Notes under the pieces: generated by a model
The model's input: the letters and a program-made list of their open reading frames with translations, nothing else
Database searches by the model: none
What the model was told of the DNA's origin: nothing
Assembly (NCBI GenBank): GCA_013115135.1
Contig: JABANP010000040.1
Location: 124,001-188,000 of the forward strand
Reading direction: 5' to 3'
DNA length: 64,000 bases
DNA from: Perkinsus olseni
Taxonomy: Eukaryota > Perkinsozoa > Perkinsida > Perkinsidae
Shown: positions 21,225-33,700 of the stretch, one piece after another
How positions within the stretch are numbered: position 1 is the first letter of the stretch
Layout: each line of letters starts with the position of its first letter
Translations under genes and position numbers: made by a program

Positions 21225-24200
21225 TCACTTGGCAGGGATCTTGCTAGTCTTCACAGGCACAGGTTCGAATCCCATCTCCTCCGCCGGCACTCCAAAGTCC
21301 TTCAGCTTGTGTTCATACACTCGTATTGTATCATTGTACATCTTCGCTAACCGCTGAATCTAGCGAAAAACAACAGGACCGGGAATCGAACTCGGGACCT
21401 ATAACCTACTTCGTATTGAAGCGACCTGATAACCCCATTCTTAGCCTCCAGAACTCCTTCCAGCTTCTCCGTTACACTCTGCAGCGCCGCTGGGTCGATA
21501 TTGGCCGATTTGACAACCTGAAAACCCCATCAATGCGACTGACGCCATCACAAGGGGCGATCTAAGTGGGCAAGACGGCACGGATTATGGCGATGCATAT
21601 GCAGTCAGGAGGGCAGCTCATGATGGCAGGGACTTCCTCGAAAGGCAGCCCCGGATGAGCATCTCCCACTCAGCTATTTTTTCGAAGACCACCGCGTCTG
21701 TCAGGCGGAGCCGCACCCTACTGCATACTAAAGCTGATTCCTAGCTTCCACAGAGTATTAATTTGTTGTAGAGATGTTGTACAGATCCTTAGTGACACCC
21801 CTACTTCCTCCAACTTCCCCTGTTTCTCGGCGAAGCTACCGCCCAGCACGTCTAGCCTCTGCTCGAGCGCTAAGTTCTTCAACTCCGCCATGCGGCCCAC
21901 ATCAGCCACACCCTACAAAACGATACACCATTTCCCTACTACAACTTCGCCACGCCCTCGCCTTTGCAAAACGCCGTGTGATCTCATCCCTCTCATTCTC
22001 CAGCTTCTTCAACCTCTCCTCAGTCTGACGGTACCTAGGACATGGCAAGGGCAGTGCGTGAGTAGCACAGCGCAGGAAACTAGAACTAGCAGTAACGTAG
22101 AATGCTGACAAATCCTGAGCGAGATTTTACTCCGCTCTTCCTTCCTTCAACCGCTTGTCGAGCGACAGTTTCCTTCCCTTCACATTCTTTAACACCTGAC
22201 AAAGATGGGTTCCACGAATGAGGGGTCACTAGCACGAGTTGGCGAAAAGTTGGTATGGCTAGCGCACACGCAGGATTATCCTGAACACTCACAATTTTAT
22301 CAGTGCCATAATTCTTGAGCAGGTCCATCAATCTCGCTCGCTCTTCTTCCATCTCTGCTAGGGGCTCGGATAACTGCAAAATTGGTGAAGCTGCGAAGGA
22401 TGTCACCCGTGGGAATCGAACCGGAGACCTCCCTCCACACTCACAGTCTTATTCTCCGTGATGAGCTGTTCCATCGTCTTTTTATTCACTTTTTCTCTAC
22501 TGCGCATCTGCGCGATCTCTTCCTTCAGACTCCGTATAAGCTTGACATTGTCCAGCGTGATATCTTTATAGTATCTTCACGCACAGCAAAGATTCAGCGG
22601 CATCTTCTGATCTAGCTCCTCAATACTCCTTTATCTGCTCGTAAGCTTCGTCATGATTCTCGGCGAGCTCTTTCATATGCAAATTCTTTCCGTTCCCTCA
22701 ACTCGTGAATTTCCACCTGACCACATCCTACACTCTTCAACCGATATGGGCCCCGGGACTTTTAACGATAATCCCATTCCCATGACAGCAGCTCGCAGAT
22801 CTCAGTTAACCCTCCGAGCTCAGCGCCCCTCGATGGCCCAAATCAACCGCCCCATGTATCCATTATTCAGGTACGGATGGACGATAATCGAGCTAAGCCC
22901 TCATGAGCCTCTTCTCCGACTCGGTGAGAGTACCAGCAAACGGACCCTCCCTTATGCTGCTATACATTGTGCGCAATAGAGACCAGCCGAGGTTACACAG
23001 TGATGGACAAGACCAAAAGATACTACCCTTCTCCGTATCTCAAGATCATGACGGAGGTCCTCCACTTGTGTTTGGCAATCACGCTCCAACTGAGCATGAT
23101 TAGCCTCATAAGTCTCCCGTAATTTCCCCAGTGATTTTGCAAATCCTGAAACGGTCAAAAGATACCTCTGATACCACTTCGCGCGGACATTACCTCGCTC
23201 CATCATCTTGACCTCGTCCTCGCGCGCCAGCTGCTTTGACTGTAAAGATTCCTTCAGTGCCTACGGCAACGACCGCGTGAAATACTCAGGGATGATACGG
23301 GAGCTCGTCGTTATTGAGGGCTTATGAGCAATCAAAAAGGGCAGCACTTCTCTAAGCTCAGGATGGGAAAGCGTAATATCATAATAGAAAAATGCTTGAA
23401 AATTGCTTCTGTATAGATAAATCGACGAGTCGAACCAGCTTATAGCACTGGATATTCCCAGAATAATACTCAAGAGAGTTACGATTGGAGTGGTACTCCT
23501 GCGGTGCTGCCTGAATGCACGAAGCTCTACACGTAAATGTCTACTTCATTTTCCTCATGCCACTTGGTGAGTAGATCAACATGCATACCATCTTCCTCCG
23601 ACATCAGCACCTCCGCCTGAGAAGGGCAGTTGGCACCAGTGGTGATTGTAGGACTACCTCCTTCGCGATGTCTTCACTCTCCCTTACTTGGCCATAGGTG
23701 AGATTGTGGACCTTCCAACCACGTGGCAGAGTAGGGATAGTTGGAACCAGAATCGTACCTTCTGCTCATGAACTTTCATCTTCACTCGGTGCTCCTTCTC
23801 CACAGCTTCAGTCTGTCGCTCCTTGCACAAGATGGCTGCTTCTAGCTGCTCAATCTCTCGATTGGTTATGCCATAAAACCTGTGAACCGGAAGGTCCCGA
23901 GTTCAATTCTACCCCAAGGCGTATCCTACCGATTCACCATATCTCTCTCCATCGCCATGTAGTTCCTCTCCTTTGCTGCTTTGTTCCTCCGGTACCTCAA
24001 AAAACCCCATCGGAGGTCTCCAACTTGACCTAATCCGTATCCTGCACGCTTACTCCCAGGTTTCTATCCTCTCCTTCAGCTGTTGCTCGCTCAGGTCCAA
24101 CAGATCTGGCGGTATAATGTTATCAGGGTCAACCTAAGACTGCATCCCCACCCACTCGCTCAAAGCACCGAAAAATCCCTTCCACAGGTCCCCGGGCCAT

Positions 24201-24505
24201 CACCGGTGCACTAGAATTTCCCTCATCTTACACGCGATCGGAATCACGAGGGGCGAAATTTGCAACACGCAACTCTCATGAATGGAAAACGACGCGAGAA
24301 TGCTCTTACGCCAACAAAAAATCTCCTCCGTCATATACAGTAGAACCATGCTCGAGGTGCTCACGAAGCGGATCGATGGGAACCGGATTGTTATCCAAGA
24401 ATGATCTCACTACCGCCTGTCGAAGGTGACTCCCATTAGCACTACTACCTCCGCCTCCGCTGCTGCCTTCTTGCCACCGCCCTTCTTGCCGCCTTTCTTC
24501 CCCAT
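21225..24505 (-). CDS. DRC4: DRC4/GAS8, nexin-dynein regulatory complex subunit 4
   Basis: The start is the ATG at 24505, a Lys/Gly-rich N-terminus (MGKKGGKKGGGKK) typical of GAS8. In-order exons then match the GAS8 coiled coil: LLDLSEQQLKERIETWE, KERNYMAMERDM, YGITNREIEQLEAAI, ERDCQTQVEDLRHDLEIRRR, LSEPLAEMEEERARLMDLL, ERLKKLENERDEITRRFAKA, MAELKNLALEQRLDVLGGSF, EKLEGVLEAKNGVIRSLQYE. The last exon holds the conserved tail VYEHKLKDFGVPAEEMGFEP, stop TGA at 21227-21225. DRC4 is an axonemal coiled-coil protein of motile cilia, so the organism has a flagellated stage. At least ten introns; three contain tRNA T-arm-like sequence. Exact boundaries of the middle exons (22.6-23.7 kb) are not resolved. 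Confidence 0.88.
21376..21399 (-). repeat. tRNA T-arm-like sequence inside a DRC4 intron
   Basis: On the minus strand this reads GGTCCCGAGTTCGATTCCCG followed by GTCC, a B-box with pairing flanks almost identical to the T arm of the tRNA-Val at 19876. It lies in the last intron of DRC4. No full cloverleaf can be built. Confidence 0.6.
22406..22429 (-). repeat. tRNA T-arm-like sequence inside a DRC4 intron
   Basis: The minus strand reads GGTCTCCGGTTCGATTCCCA followed by CGGG: a B-box with partly complementary flanks. It sits in the intron directly before the exon LSEPLAEMEEERARL. No A-box or acceptor stem is present. Confidence 0.5.
23893..23913 (+). repeat. tRNA T-arm-like sequence inside a DRC4 intron, opposite orientation
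   Basis: The + strand reads GGTCCCGAGTTCAATTCTAC, matching the T arm of tRNA-Val(AAC) except for a degraded B-box. It is antisense to DRC4, in the intron after the exon KERNYMAMERDM. Confidence 0.5.
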
Positions 24506-24958
24506 TGATAAGAGAAAACTGGAAACTGTTTCCTGGCGCGTATGCAATACCAGCGAGCTCAATTTTATCAAGAAGAATCTTAGAGGAACAACTCCACCAA
24601 ACCTGACGAGGTCGCCGAGCCCCACCCGAACCACACATTCTGCCACCAGAAAAGCCATCGCAGTCAGAGTGTTCACTGCTACCCCGCAGCACGATTGGAG
24701 CTGTTATAGGCCTGTGCTACGCTATCAGTGCCATCCTCCCTACACCCCCTCGTCATTACACAAATCGTGGACGATGATAATGTAAAATAGTAAATGATGC
24801 ACTGATGAGGTCAACTGAGAGCCCAATGCTGATGATAATGCCACAAATACGACGACATACTATCAGAGAAGAAATATCCTTCAGACTGCTCTACAGAATC
24901 TTGGCCCTGCTGCGCACTACAAAGATTCCGCAGCAGACATGCGTCAACTCAAGCTGCG

Positions 24959-26511
24959 TTATACAACTTCTTCAATACTACACCACCTTTCCTGTTCTGT
25001 CACGTCCTCACTGTCATACTGCTGTCCCCTCCCTTCCAGTGAGAGTGACGACATTGGGCAGCAAAAGCCTCAAAGCAGAATGGAAGCCACTGCGCATAAT
25101 AAGACCGTCCTGCTGAGGATCTATATCGCCCCACAATGCTTCGACTACCTCTCCCACTTCAACGCTCATCTTCCCTTCAGTCGCTACTGGTGACGGTGAG
25201 GCCTTAGCCTTGTCCGCTCGACTCGCCGCCACCACTGATATAGTGAGGGCCCTCTCAAGCTGCTGTTTAGTCAGAACACCAGCGCCTGTGAAGTCCCAAT
25301 AGTCGAACCAAGTGGCTTCCGCGTCGCAGTCCCCGCCCGAAGCAAAGAGGTCGGGCATCTTCCGATCATTCTGCCGCAACCTATGCAGCTCCCTTAGATT
25401 GGCCAAGAGCCAGACATAGAAACCACCACGAAGACGAAAGAAGTCCTGCAGCGTTATAGTCTGGCCATTCGACTTGGCCCACCTCATCCAAAGCTTGTTA
25501 TCATCTTTTCTTAAGAGATCAGTGAGTGAATATTGACTGACCGGTAGTATACTCTGAGCCGCCGCAACCGCCTCTTCCAAAGTTAAATGGCCGTCCCCTC
25601 TACTATCAACTACTTTAAACCAGAGCCGTGGCTCTCGCTTGAGATCAGGTAAGGGCACATAATGTTCAAACTCTTCCCTACACAGAGGGCAGCGCCTTTC
25701 CAGAGACTTGGTCAAAAACATATCTCTCAGACAAGATACATGATAATAATGCCGGCAAACTCGGACCTTACCCTTACCATCCGACTTCACCAGCACAGCC
25801 GTAGGACTCTCACACAAGTCCTCACAACAGAGGGCGCATTCCGCTGTAGTATCATCAGAACTGGGCTTCAAGGCAGCTAGTGTCGTCCGCGCTTGACCCC
25901 ATTCCTTGCTCTTACCCATGTCCTTCAACGCAGCCAATAGATGACTATCGATTCCTGCATCGCTTCGCTCCGCTTTCCCCGCTCGTGTGGCACCATCATC
26001 GGCCATTATAATATACTCTTGCCCAGCATGAGCCGTAGTACCATCGTCCAGCGCTATAGTATAGAGGGTGTCATCAGGACCAACACTTACTGTCTCCGTG
26101 ATGAAGCCTCGCCTGCCCTTCATCTCGTGCTCTCCGACTATCTCCACCCGATCTCCCACAGCAGCAGCAGCTGCTCCCCCTGTTGGGAGGGGTCGGACTT
26201 CCCCCTGCATCCGCGAAGTAAAGGGTATCCATAGGGCTCTCGGTCTCCACCATCGCCTTGGGTACGAAGACTCAAGTGTCTCCGGTGAAGTCAAGATCGA
26301 TCATGCAAGTGCCTCTCCAGTCTGTGCTGACTAGAGTCCCAGTCATCCCCGCAGCAGCGTGTCCCGCTAGTACTATGACCCGTGCACCAGGATGGAAGTC
26401 ATCAGAGTGATGGCCCATGGACCCAAGGCCGAACGTTCGTCGTGAGTTGATGGAATTCACCCGCCTGCCATTGCTCCGAGATTGCCGACTAGAAGACTGA
26501 GTACAACCCAT
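24959..26511 (-). CDS. RING-H2 / EF-hand protein with a predicted myristoylated N-terminus
   Basis: The first exon starts at the ATG at 26511 with MGCTQSSSRQS, a classic N-myristoylation plus palmitoylation context. It is followed by two SH3/KOW-like strands (PGARVIVLAGH; later VGDRVEIVGEHEMKGRRGF). A RING-H2 finger comes next: CALCCEDLCES, VCRHYYHVSCL, RRCPLCREEF, so E3 ubiquitin-ligase activity is likely. The C-terminal half holds EF-hand-like segments (VDSRGDGHLTLEEA, a weak WDFTGAGVLTKQQ, and DIDPQQDGLI). An intron near 25030 joins to YDSEDVTEQERW and a stop at 24961-24959. The junction between exons 1 and 2 near 26270 does not close in frame with a canonical donor. Loop residues are degenerate, so calcium binding is uncertain. 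Confidence 0.7.
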
Positions 26512-27395
26512 GGAAAATGATGGTGATGATGACCGACAAACAAGAACAACTTACAACCAGGGCAAGACGATAGCGGAAGGAGAAGAGACTTGGTGGACGT
26601 TCTCACACCCCTAGAGGATTACGCCTGAATATGATTCTTGGAAGAGTTCCGTCGAGCTGAGTATAGTTAGCTTTAGCCTCCCGTCGTCTCGAATCGGGTA
26701 GTGCTATTTCTTGGAAGTAGACACAGATCTCCCCCTGACGTTGTAGAGTACAGATTTTGCACTGAGTGCCACACTTGTTCATGGGCTCGAGGCGTTAGGT
26801 ACATTCCCACAATAAAATGCGCATGCCAAGAATAGAACTTTGGATCGGATGATGAATATTCGAGGACATTCATCCACGCCGCTAAATTAGCTCCAACACT
26901 CAGGTTTTTCGACTCGAACCTGCACATAATACCTTAACCACTTGCAACGTCCAAACAGTTAGTTTCAGGCAAGCTCACTAAATTACAAATACAAAATTTC
27001 GAGGAGCTGGCAAGCACGACAATAAAGATGGCTCTCGTAGTGTGCTCAGATAGACGCGATCCACGCCACGCGGATGACTATGGTGTATACGGTCAGGTGG
27101 CTCTACGGTCAGCAGCAGCCGACGGGATATCCGCGTGCGTCAAATCTTGCTCTCTTGACAGAACTTGAAGTTCCTCAAACGCACAATTCCTCATGGTTCC
27201 GATTGTGACTAACTGAATTTCCACCCTTGTCTCGTAGCATCTCACTCACTCCCGATCAGAGTCATCGTCAACGCTAAGCATAGACAGCTAGCGAGTGAGC
27301 AGCTCCGTTGTTAATGCCAGTTCTCCCCACTAGATCAGTTCGACATCTGTCCACAGCATGAGATACATACCATCCCTCTCAATCATCGCACTCAC
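26512..27395. other. No gene supported
   Basis: Between the RING/EF-hand gene and the next minus strand exon, frames are short on both strands and no motif or convincing splice pair is seen. Confidence 0.4.
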
Positions 27396-27554
27396 CGTCG
27401 TGAAAGCTTCCATCGATGATCCTGCAGAAGCTCCTGCGAAGAAAAGCTTCGGACATTCAGTAAAAATCCCTTTTTCGATTTCCTTTGTGGAGAAAGCGCT
27501 GAGTCTTTCCTCTTCGCTCACAGTGGCCTTGACTCCCTTGACAACCACTTCTGC
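27396..27554 (-). CDS. Single exon of an uncharacterised gene
   Basis: Bounded by an acceptor (GGTAG) at 27555 and a GTGAGT donor at 27395, this 159-nt exon encodes 53 residues: AEVVVKGVKATVSEEERLS, then STKEIEKGIFTECPKLFFAG. Splice sites, length (a multiple of three) and composition support coding. Neighbouring exons were not identified. It is divergent from the modular gene that starts at 27754. Confidence 0.35.
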
Positions 27555-27753
27555 CTACCTCAGATCAAACGCTTCCTCTCGCGCTCCAAGTCACGTAAAG
27601 ATGTTGCCCCAGTAGGTCATCAATCTGTGATGGTTATCGTATCATCAACCACGTCACTCGTGTCCGATTTCTAGGTCCACGACCACGCGTTCTTCTACAA
27701 TCTACACAGGCCTCAGAAAGGCTCAGAGTTCAGCTCACTTTCGGTGATACTTC

Positions 27754-30700
27754 ATGCTTGATGCTGTTTTACCGTTGTTGTGGCAGGCCAGCAACGGGCC
27801 GGCCGATATACCGGGCCACAAGGTGGGCACCCAGCTCGCTATACCAGAGTCACTCACCCCGCTTCTGCTTCAGTCCTATCAAGCAGTACTCCACGGTTTC
27901 CTACCGTCACCTACCAAGCTTGAAGTGATCTTTCTCGCCATTCGTCCTCTATCGCCACCATCCACATACTTCTTCGCTCCAGGTTGTTCGAGGTGAAGTA
28001 GGCTTTGGCGAAATTAGCTTGAAGTTCGTGGAGGAAGCGATAAGTGGTGATGGAGGAGAGAGTACAGCCTTCGTGCGCCTGGTAGAGGCCAAGTGCCCTG
28101 TCATTGAGGATATACTAGCGCCACCTACTGGCCTCCTAAGGTGAACAAAGATCGGACCGCGTGGACGTCGTAGGCTCCATTCGCGAACCTCAGATATTAC
28201 GCTTACGACTATAGCTTCCCAAGTGCCATGGATGCTACGTAAGTGACGGGTGGGATCTCTATTCCGACAGGGTGTACACAAGAGAGTACGGCAACACTGG
28301 AGCTGCCCTTTTCTTGGTGTGTCGTTTGTGTGGTAACCGTGAGGATGCCTGCGCACCTCGATCAGCCTGCTCATGCCGTAGTGGGCTGTCCATTCCACCG
28401 CCCTCCTTCAGAGTTTTCCCGGCTGACATTCGCGGAGTCCAGCTCGGTAGCGACTCCGACGAGGAAGAGTAAGACGACTGGTGTTGTCTTGATTTCGAAA
28501 CGGCACTCTGCGCTCCGTAGGGACCTACAAAGTCGTCTATTGGATCCTCGTCTTAGCGAAGGAAGCGGTATGTACGAGATACGAATCAACGGCAAGTCTG
28601 ATGATGCACTGAAGAAAGCTCTAGAGCTCCTCTATGCTGCCGTTCCCGCGCCCTCGTGGGCTCGTAAGACGGCGGATCTATCGACGATGACAGCTAACGA
28701 GTATCTTATCTTGACCCTATGTCTCCATATACGTGGCGGCGATAGTCCCGTGGCGACTCACCCCTCGACGACTTTTGGACCAGTAGAGAAAGATCTCAGT
28801 GGATGGGTGATTACCACGTGAAAAGCAAAGACACTGCCGGCAGGAGGCCAAGTCAACTCATCGTCGAGGTGTGTCATTTTGGGAGTCTTAGAAGGCATGC
28901 CGCTTTTGAGGAGTATCGAGCTCGAAAGTGTCCCCCAAATAACGCTGTCCGACCTGAGATGATCGTCTTCAGAACGTCACTGCCACGCCGCTCTCCAACT
29001 TGCGCTCCCCAAGGAAACTCGAAGCCCCTGTATCAGAGGAGAATGCTTTGATGAATGTTAAGAACAGCTATTATCTGGCACTCGGGACCAGGCCCGACGT
29101 AAACTCCCTCGAGGTGGGTACTGGGGCCTGCTGCTCAAGTATCGGCGTGATCCGAGCTGAGCCATTACCATTCAATGTGCGATGCTTCGGAGCGTCACCG
29201 GCTCTCTGAATTCGTCATCTCGCATGTCGTCTTGGAACGTTCATAAGGGGCTCTAGCATCGGCGTGTACCGTTATTGATGTTATTAGTAGTACTATACTC
29301 AGATTACCTCTGATTTTAAAGTGAAAGGCTGGAGAAGCGGAAGTCGCGTTCAGCATGGATGAAGATAAGATACTCGTGCTAGAGGATGTCAAGTGCCCAC
29401 GCTGGTGAGTGATGACGCGCCGTCTGTCCAGAAGGGAATTGCCAAGTTTCGTGGAACTCGTTGTTAAACTTTCGGTATGTTCAGGAGCCGACCAACACCT
29501 CGTAAGTTAGTCTCAGTGCACCGTGGATCCAGGTAGGCCGTACTGGGATATTAGTAGCCAGTCGTTGACTTCACTCGTATCCAACACGGTTAACCTCAGG
29601 ATATTCCCGGCGATTTTTGATGACACGGAGATCTTCATGCGCAAGCGCGTATATTCTGTTGGTGTTTTGGTATCGGCAGTAAAAACAGGCAGTCGGCTGG
29701 AGGCGGTGAAAACGCTCTTCCACGTAATCCGCACGCCGAAGAGAAGCGTGGGGTACACCAAAGGGTACTCTCCTGCCAACGAGTACCTCATCACCGCCAT
29801 CTGTTCTGGCTTGCTGATGAGCCCCGCTGACTTCTGCTTCCACAGACCACTCTCTTTAAAGAAGCACACAGACTCTTCGGGTGTCCAGATGAGGGGTACA
29901 GCAGCTGCGCCGGTCGATCGTAGACGCTCAGCAGAGGTTCGTAAAGGCCAACCTCGACTACAACGTTGGAGGTATTCTGGATCGTTTGATGTATAACACC
30001 GAGGGGAGGGATGATGGGACTTGGTGACGGTGTTTTCATTATCATGTATCAGATGTTGTCACGTGTATGTCGCTGTCTGCTGGTGGTATACTCAGTTGTG
30101 TTGCCCTCAATTCAGTCTGCCATACAAGGGTTCGATCTGATAGCTAAGCTTCTTGCTACTGCCAGTCAGCGCACCGGCGAATGCCGTCTGTTCTCGACAC
30201 CCACGGTACGCAGCTGCCCTCAGTTGGAGGGTCTTCCGCGCCCACCTGAATGTCCTCGACAGAATTGCCCATTAGAATGCCGCTATCTTCTAGGGGATGC
30301 GAAGAGGGACTACGTCGAAGTGCGGAATGGTGACGGATCGGGTATCAGTTTTGTAGCCTTCGTAGCCTTGTAGCCGCAAACCACACGCATTCTGAACTTA
30401 GAGAGTATCAGACATGAGCACGATGCTGGCCTCAGTGAGGCTGTAGTACTCTCAGGAGAGTAGCCTGTCGTCAAGGCGTTGAGGACAGCAATACCCATGT
30501 TGATGTACGGGACTCTGACCTCTCGGGTCTGCCTGCTTCAGGGATGGGCTTCCTTGTAGTAGTTGATGTTCTCTTGCTATTGGCGTCCCCCTCATGCGGA
30601 CACTTTCTGTCATCAACACTGTCATCCTGCTGCGTTCGGTCCTCGCCACGACCTCTAGCCGTGCTTCCTCCACAACTCACAAACCATCGAAAGATTCCTT

Positions 30701-33700
30701 CTTCAGAAGAACTTATCATTCAGTAACACTTGGAGCTAGCCTGCAGTGCCATCTCGAACCAGATCGCTCACTCAGGTCGCTGGACTGCTGCATTCGTCTC
30801 GAGGCGAGGCTATCGTAATGCCGCTTTGGTCAGTCACTGTGCAGCCCTCGAGTTGGTATTAGGTTAAGGAAGGAACCACGACGTATCTGTTCAATAACCC
30901 TGCTTATGGATCGGAGTTCGGTTCCCTCTCGGTGGGTCCTCCTCCCTTCTCGTTGCTCCATCATTTCCCACTTTTTTAGACTCGTTTCAGCTCGCGTGAG
31001 AACCCGAGGAAGATCAAAGTGATACTCGCAGTTCGTTGTGGCTATTTACGGATGCAGTCGTGTCTCAGGTTCGACCTTGGTCGCTGCTGCCCTCCTCGGC
31101 AAGACTCCAAGTGAGTTTACAGAGTAGCCTCCGACCGTATCGAGTATCCTCTTCAGATATCCAGCAAGGGCTTGGTCGAGGCTGGTAGCATAGGCCTCGA
31201 ATTCGATAAAGAGACGCCCCTCTGGAATGGCGACAGCCATCCCTTCCTACGTCTACGCAGTGCCACATGCCCATCGTTGCAGCGCCTCCTGTCGCCGCTG
31301 GACGAGGGCTCGGAGTGGTGAGCACTGGGGAGAAGGCGGGGGCGACCGCTTGCTTTGCAGCAGCAGCAGCAACAGCACCGCCACTATGAGGCTATGGCTT
31401 GCCTTCACTCAGGTCTGCTGGCGCTCGACCGGAGGATATAATGGCAGTGTGAGCTTTCCCCAGGGGAGAGGCGTTCTCGAATGCCGCCTATTAGTCCCGC
31501 GATACCGCTCGAAGAGTTTCCTGATACTTGCGCTTCAGGGTTTTCCCCGTGGCGAAGTTGGAAGATGAAGACCAAGTCCATGGTGAAAAACAGAGGCATG
31601 ATGGAGAGAGGTGATAGGATGCCTTTCGTCGCGTCCCCTGCACACTGCAGCAGCCACCGTCCTGTTCAGCGAGAGGACCAGTGGTGTGGGTGGGATGTAT
31701 GAGATCCGGGTGAACGGGAAGTCTCATGATGCCCTGAAGGACGCAATCAAGCTCCTCTATACTGTCCTACCCGTACCACCATGGGCTCGCATGACCGCCG
31801 TCCCTGTCGAGGATGACTGCTAATGAGTATCTTGTCTTGGCCACATGCTTCCACGTACGTGGAGGCAACAGTCTTCTCCCGACAGCTCCTCCGGCGTCCT
31901 CCCATCCGGTGGACAGGGAGAAGTGGATGAACTTCTTCAATGTTAGAGATATTGGTGGCCGCGGCAACAAGTTCAGTCACTTACTGGTTGAGGTGAGTGC
32001 TCGTCTTATGTGATACCCCGTTCGAGTGGTGGTGCCACTGCTGGCTCTAGCCTGCGAAGTCACGACGGTGGATATTCGGGTAGAGTACGGAACGGAGTAT
32101 CAGCCGCGGTTGTTTATTCACGAAACAGTTGCCTCGGGAATGAGCCTTGGGAGCCTCCACCTACCTCCCGTTTAACGGCGCAGGAGGTCGCTAGAGAACT
32201 GCTGGCTCTGTTAGGGCTACACTTACTCGCCACCACGCGACCATCACGAAGGAGGGTCGACTGCGACGAACAGACGCAGTGACATCCTCAGGGAGGCGAT
32301 TGGACAGAGGCCTCCATCGAACTCGCTGAGGGTAGGCTCAGTCGAAGGCATCCGAACCCGGAACCCTCCACTGGCGGCAGGTTCGGAGAAAGAGATGGAG
32401 TCGCACAATTTCTACGGCTGAGGGTGAACTTGAGTTCGATCTCAACCAATATGGACTACTCGTCCTTAAGGATGCTTCATGTCCTCGTTGGTAAGCACTG
32501 TCGGGCAGCTTTCTGAGGACCATCTCTCATGCCGTTTGTGTCTAGGAACCGTCCAACCCCTCGCAAGTTGTCCACCAGGCTCACGCTCAGGTAGGCTCAT
32601 CGTGTCACTGTCTCCTCGCTTGAAAACTGAGCATCCCCTGTGATGGGTGGTTGTGAGTGAGCTCAGGCATTTGATCAGGCTGGTTAACTCTTGTTACCCC
32701 TCTCAGTCTGTTCCCAGCCATTTTCGACGACCTGGCTGCATTCGCGCATGGGGGCACCAGCCTACCGGGAATCCTCGTGGCCGCTGGTTTGACTGGAGAT
32801 GTGCAATCTGCACTGCAAACTCTGCTGACCATTGTTCGGAAGCCGTTAATAGACGTTAATTACACCGGCAATGCGAACACGGCGGGGAATGAATTCCTAC
32901 TAGCAGCACTATGCTCTAACATCATCGCCAACTCCCCGCCTGTGCTGGGAGAAGAGAAGCCACTGGATGTAGGTAGCCGATGGGCGTGTCGAGGCTGGTA
33001 CTGAACGAAATTTAGAGTCCTCGGAAATAGTGGCGAATGATGATGGATGATATTTTGCGTCTCGAGAACCCCGCGAGCAGCATCAGCAGCATGAACACCA
33101 TCACTATTCCTTAGGTTGTTGACGACAGTACCATCACAACGTGGGGCTACAGATCAATCAAGGTAGTCCCTCCCTACTCCGTTGTTGCTATTAACACTCT
33201 ATCAGGCCACTTTTCCGTATATGGCGGCCCAGCGCGAAGATATCCCTGATGTCGCCAATCTCTCTGTAAGTCCCGCGACCCCGGCGGCGTACGCTTATCC
33301 TCATCGCTTCTGCATCTACCGAGTTTGTCATGCTTCGAAACTTTTTATTCAGGTAAGACACAACATGGTGTATGACCCGAGAAGCCGCTTTTGGATTCAA
33401 TTTGGAGCGACTCTCGAGGCTGATGGGAACGAGTTCCTCATCCTTCGGAGCGCCCTGTGCCCTTTCCGTAATGAGCTGGCCTATGGTGTATCCAACCTGA
33501 TGTAAGCTCACCCAGTTGAGATGGTTATTACTCGCAATTTTACGCGTTCCTGATGCCTACGGGGTTGCTCGTTCTCAGACAAACCGAGGTGAAACGAGCA
33601 GTTGACTACAATGCACAGTAAGAGGACTAGCTCAAATCCCCTCCTCGGGACGCGCCCGAAACCTTCAGGGCGTTCCCTCTATCATTTCCTGAGGCTGCAC

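Noticed and set aside
21190..21290. Apparent tRNA (A-box TGGTTCAACAGG, B-box GGTTCGAATCC) on the + strand
   Set aside because: No acceptor or anticodon stem can be paired, and the B-box part is the antisense of the conserved DRC4 C-terminal exon (EEMGFEPVPV).
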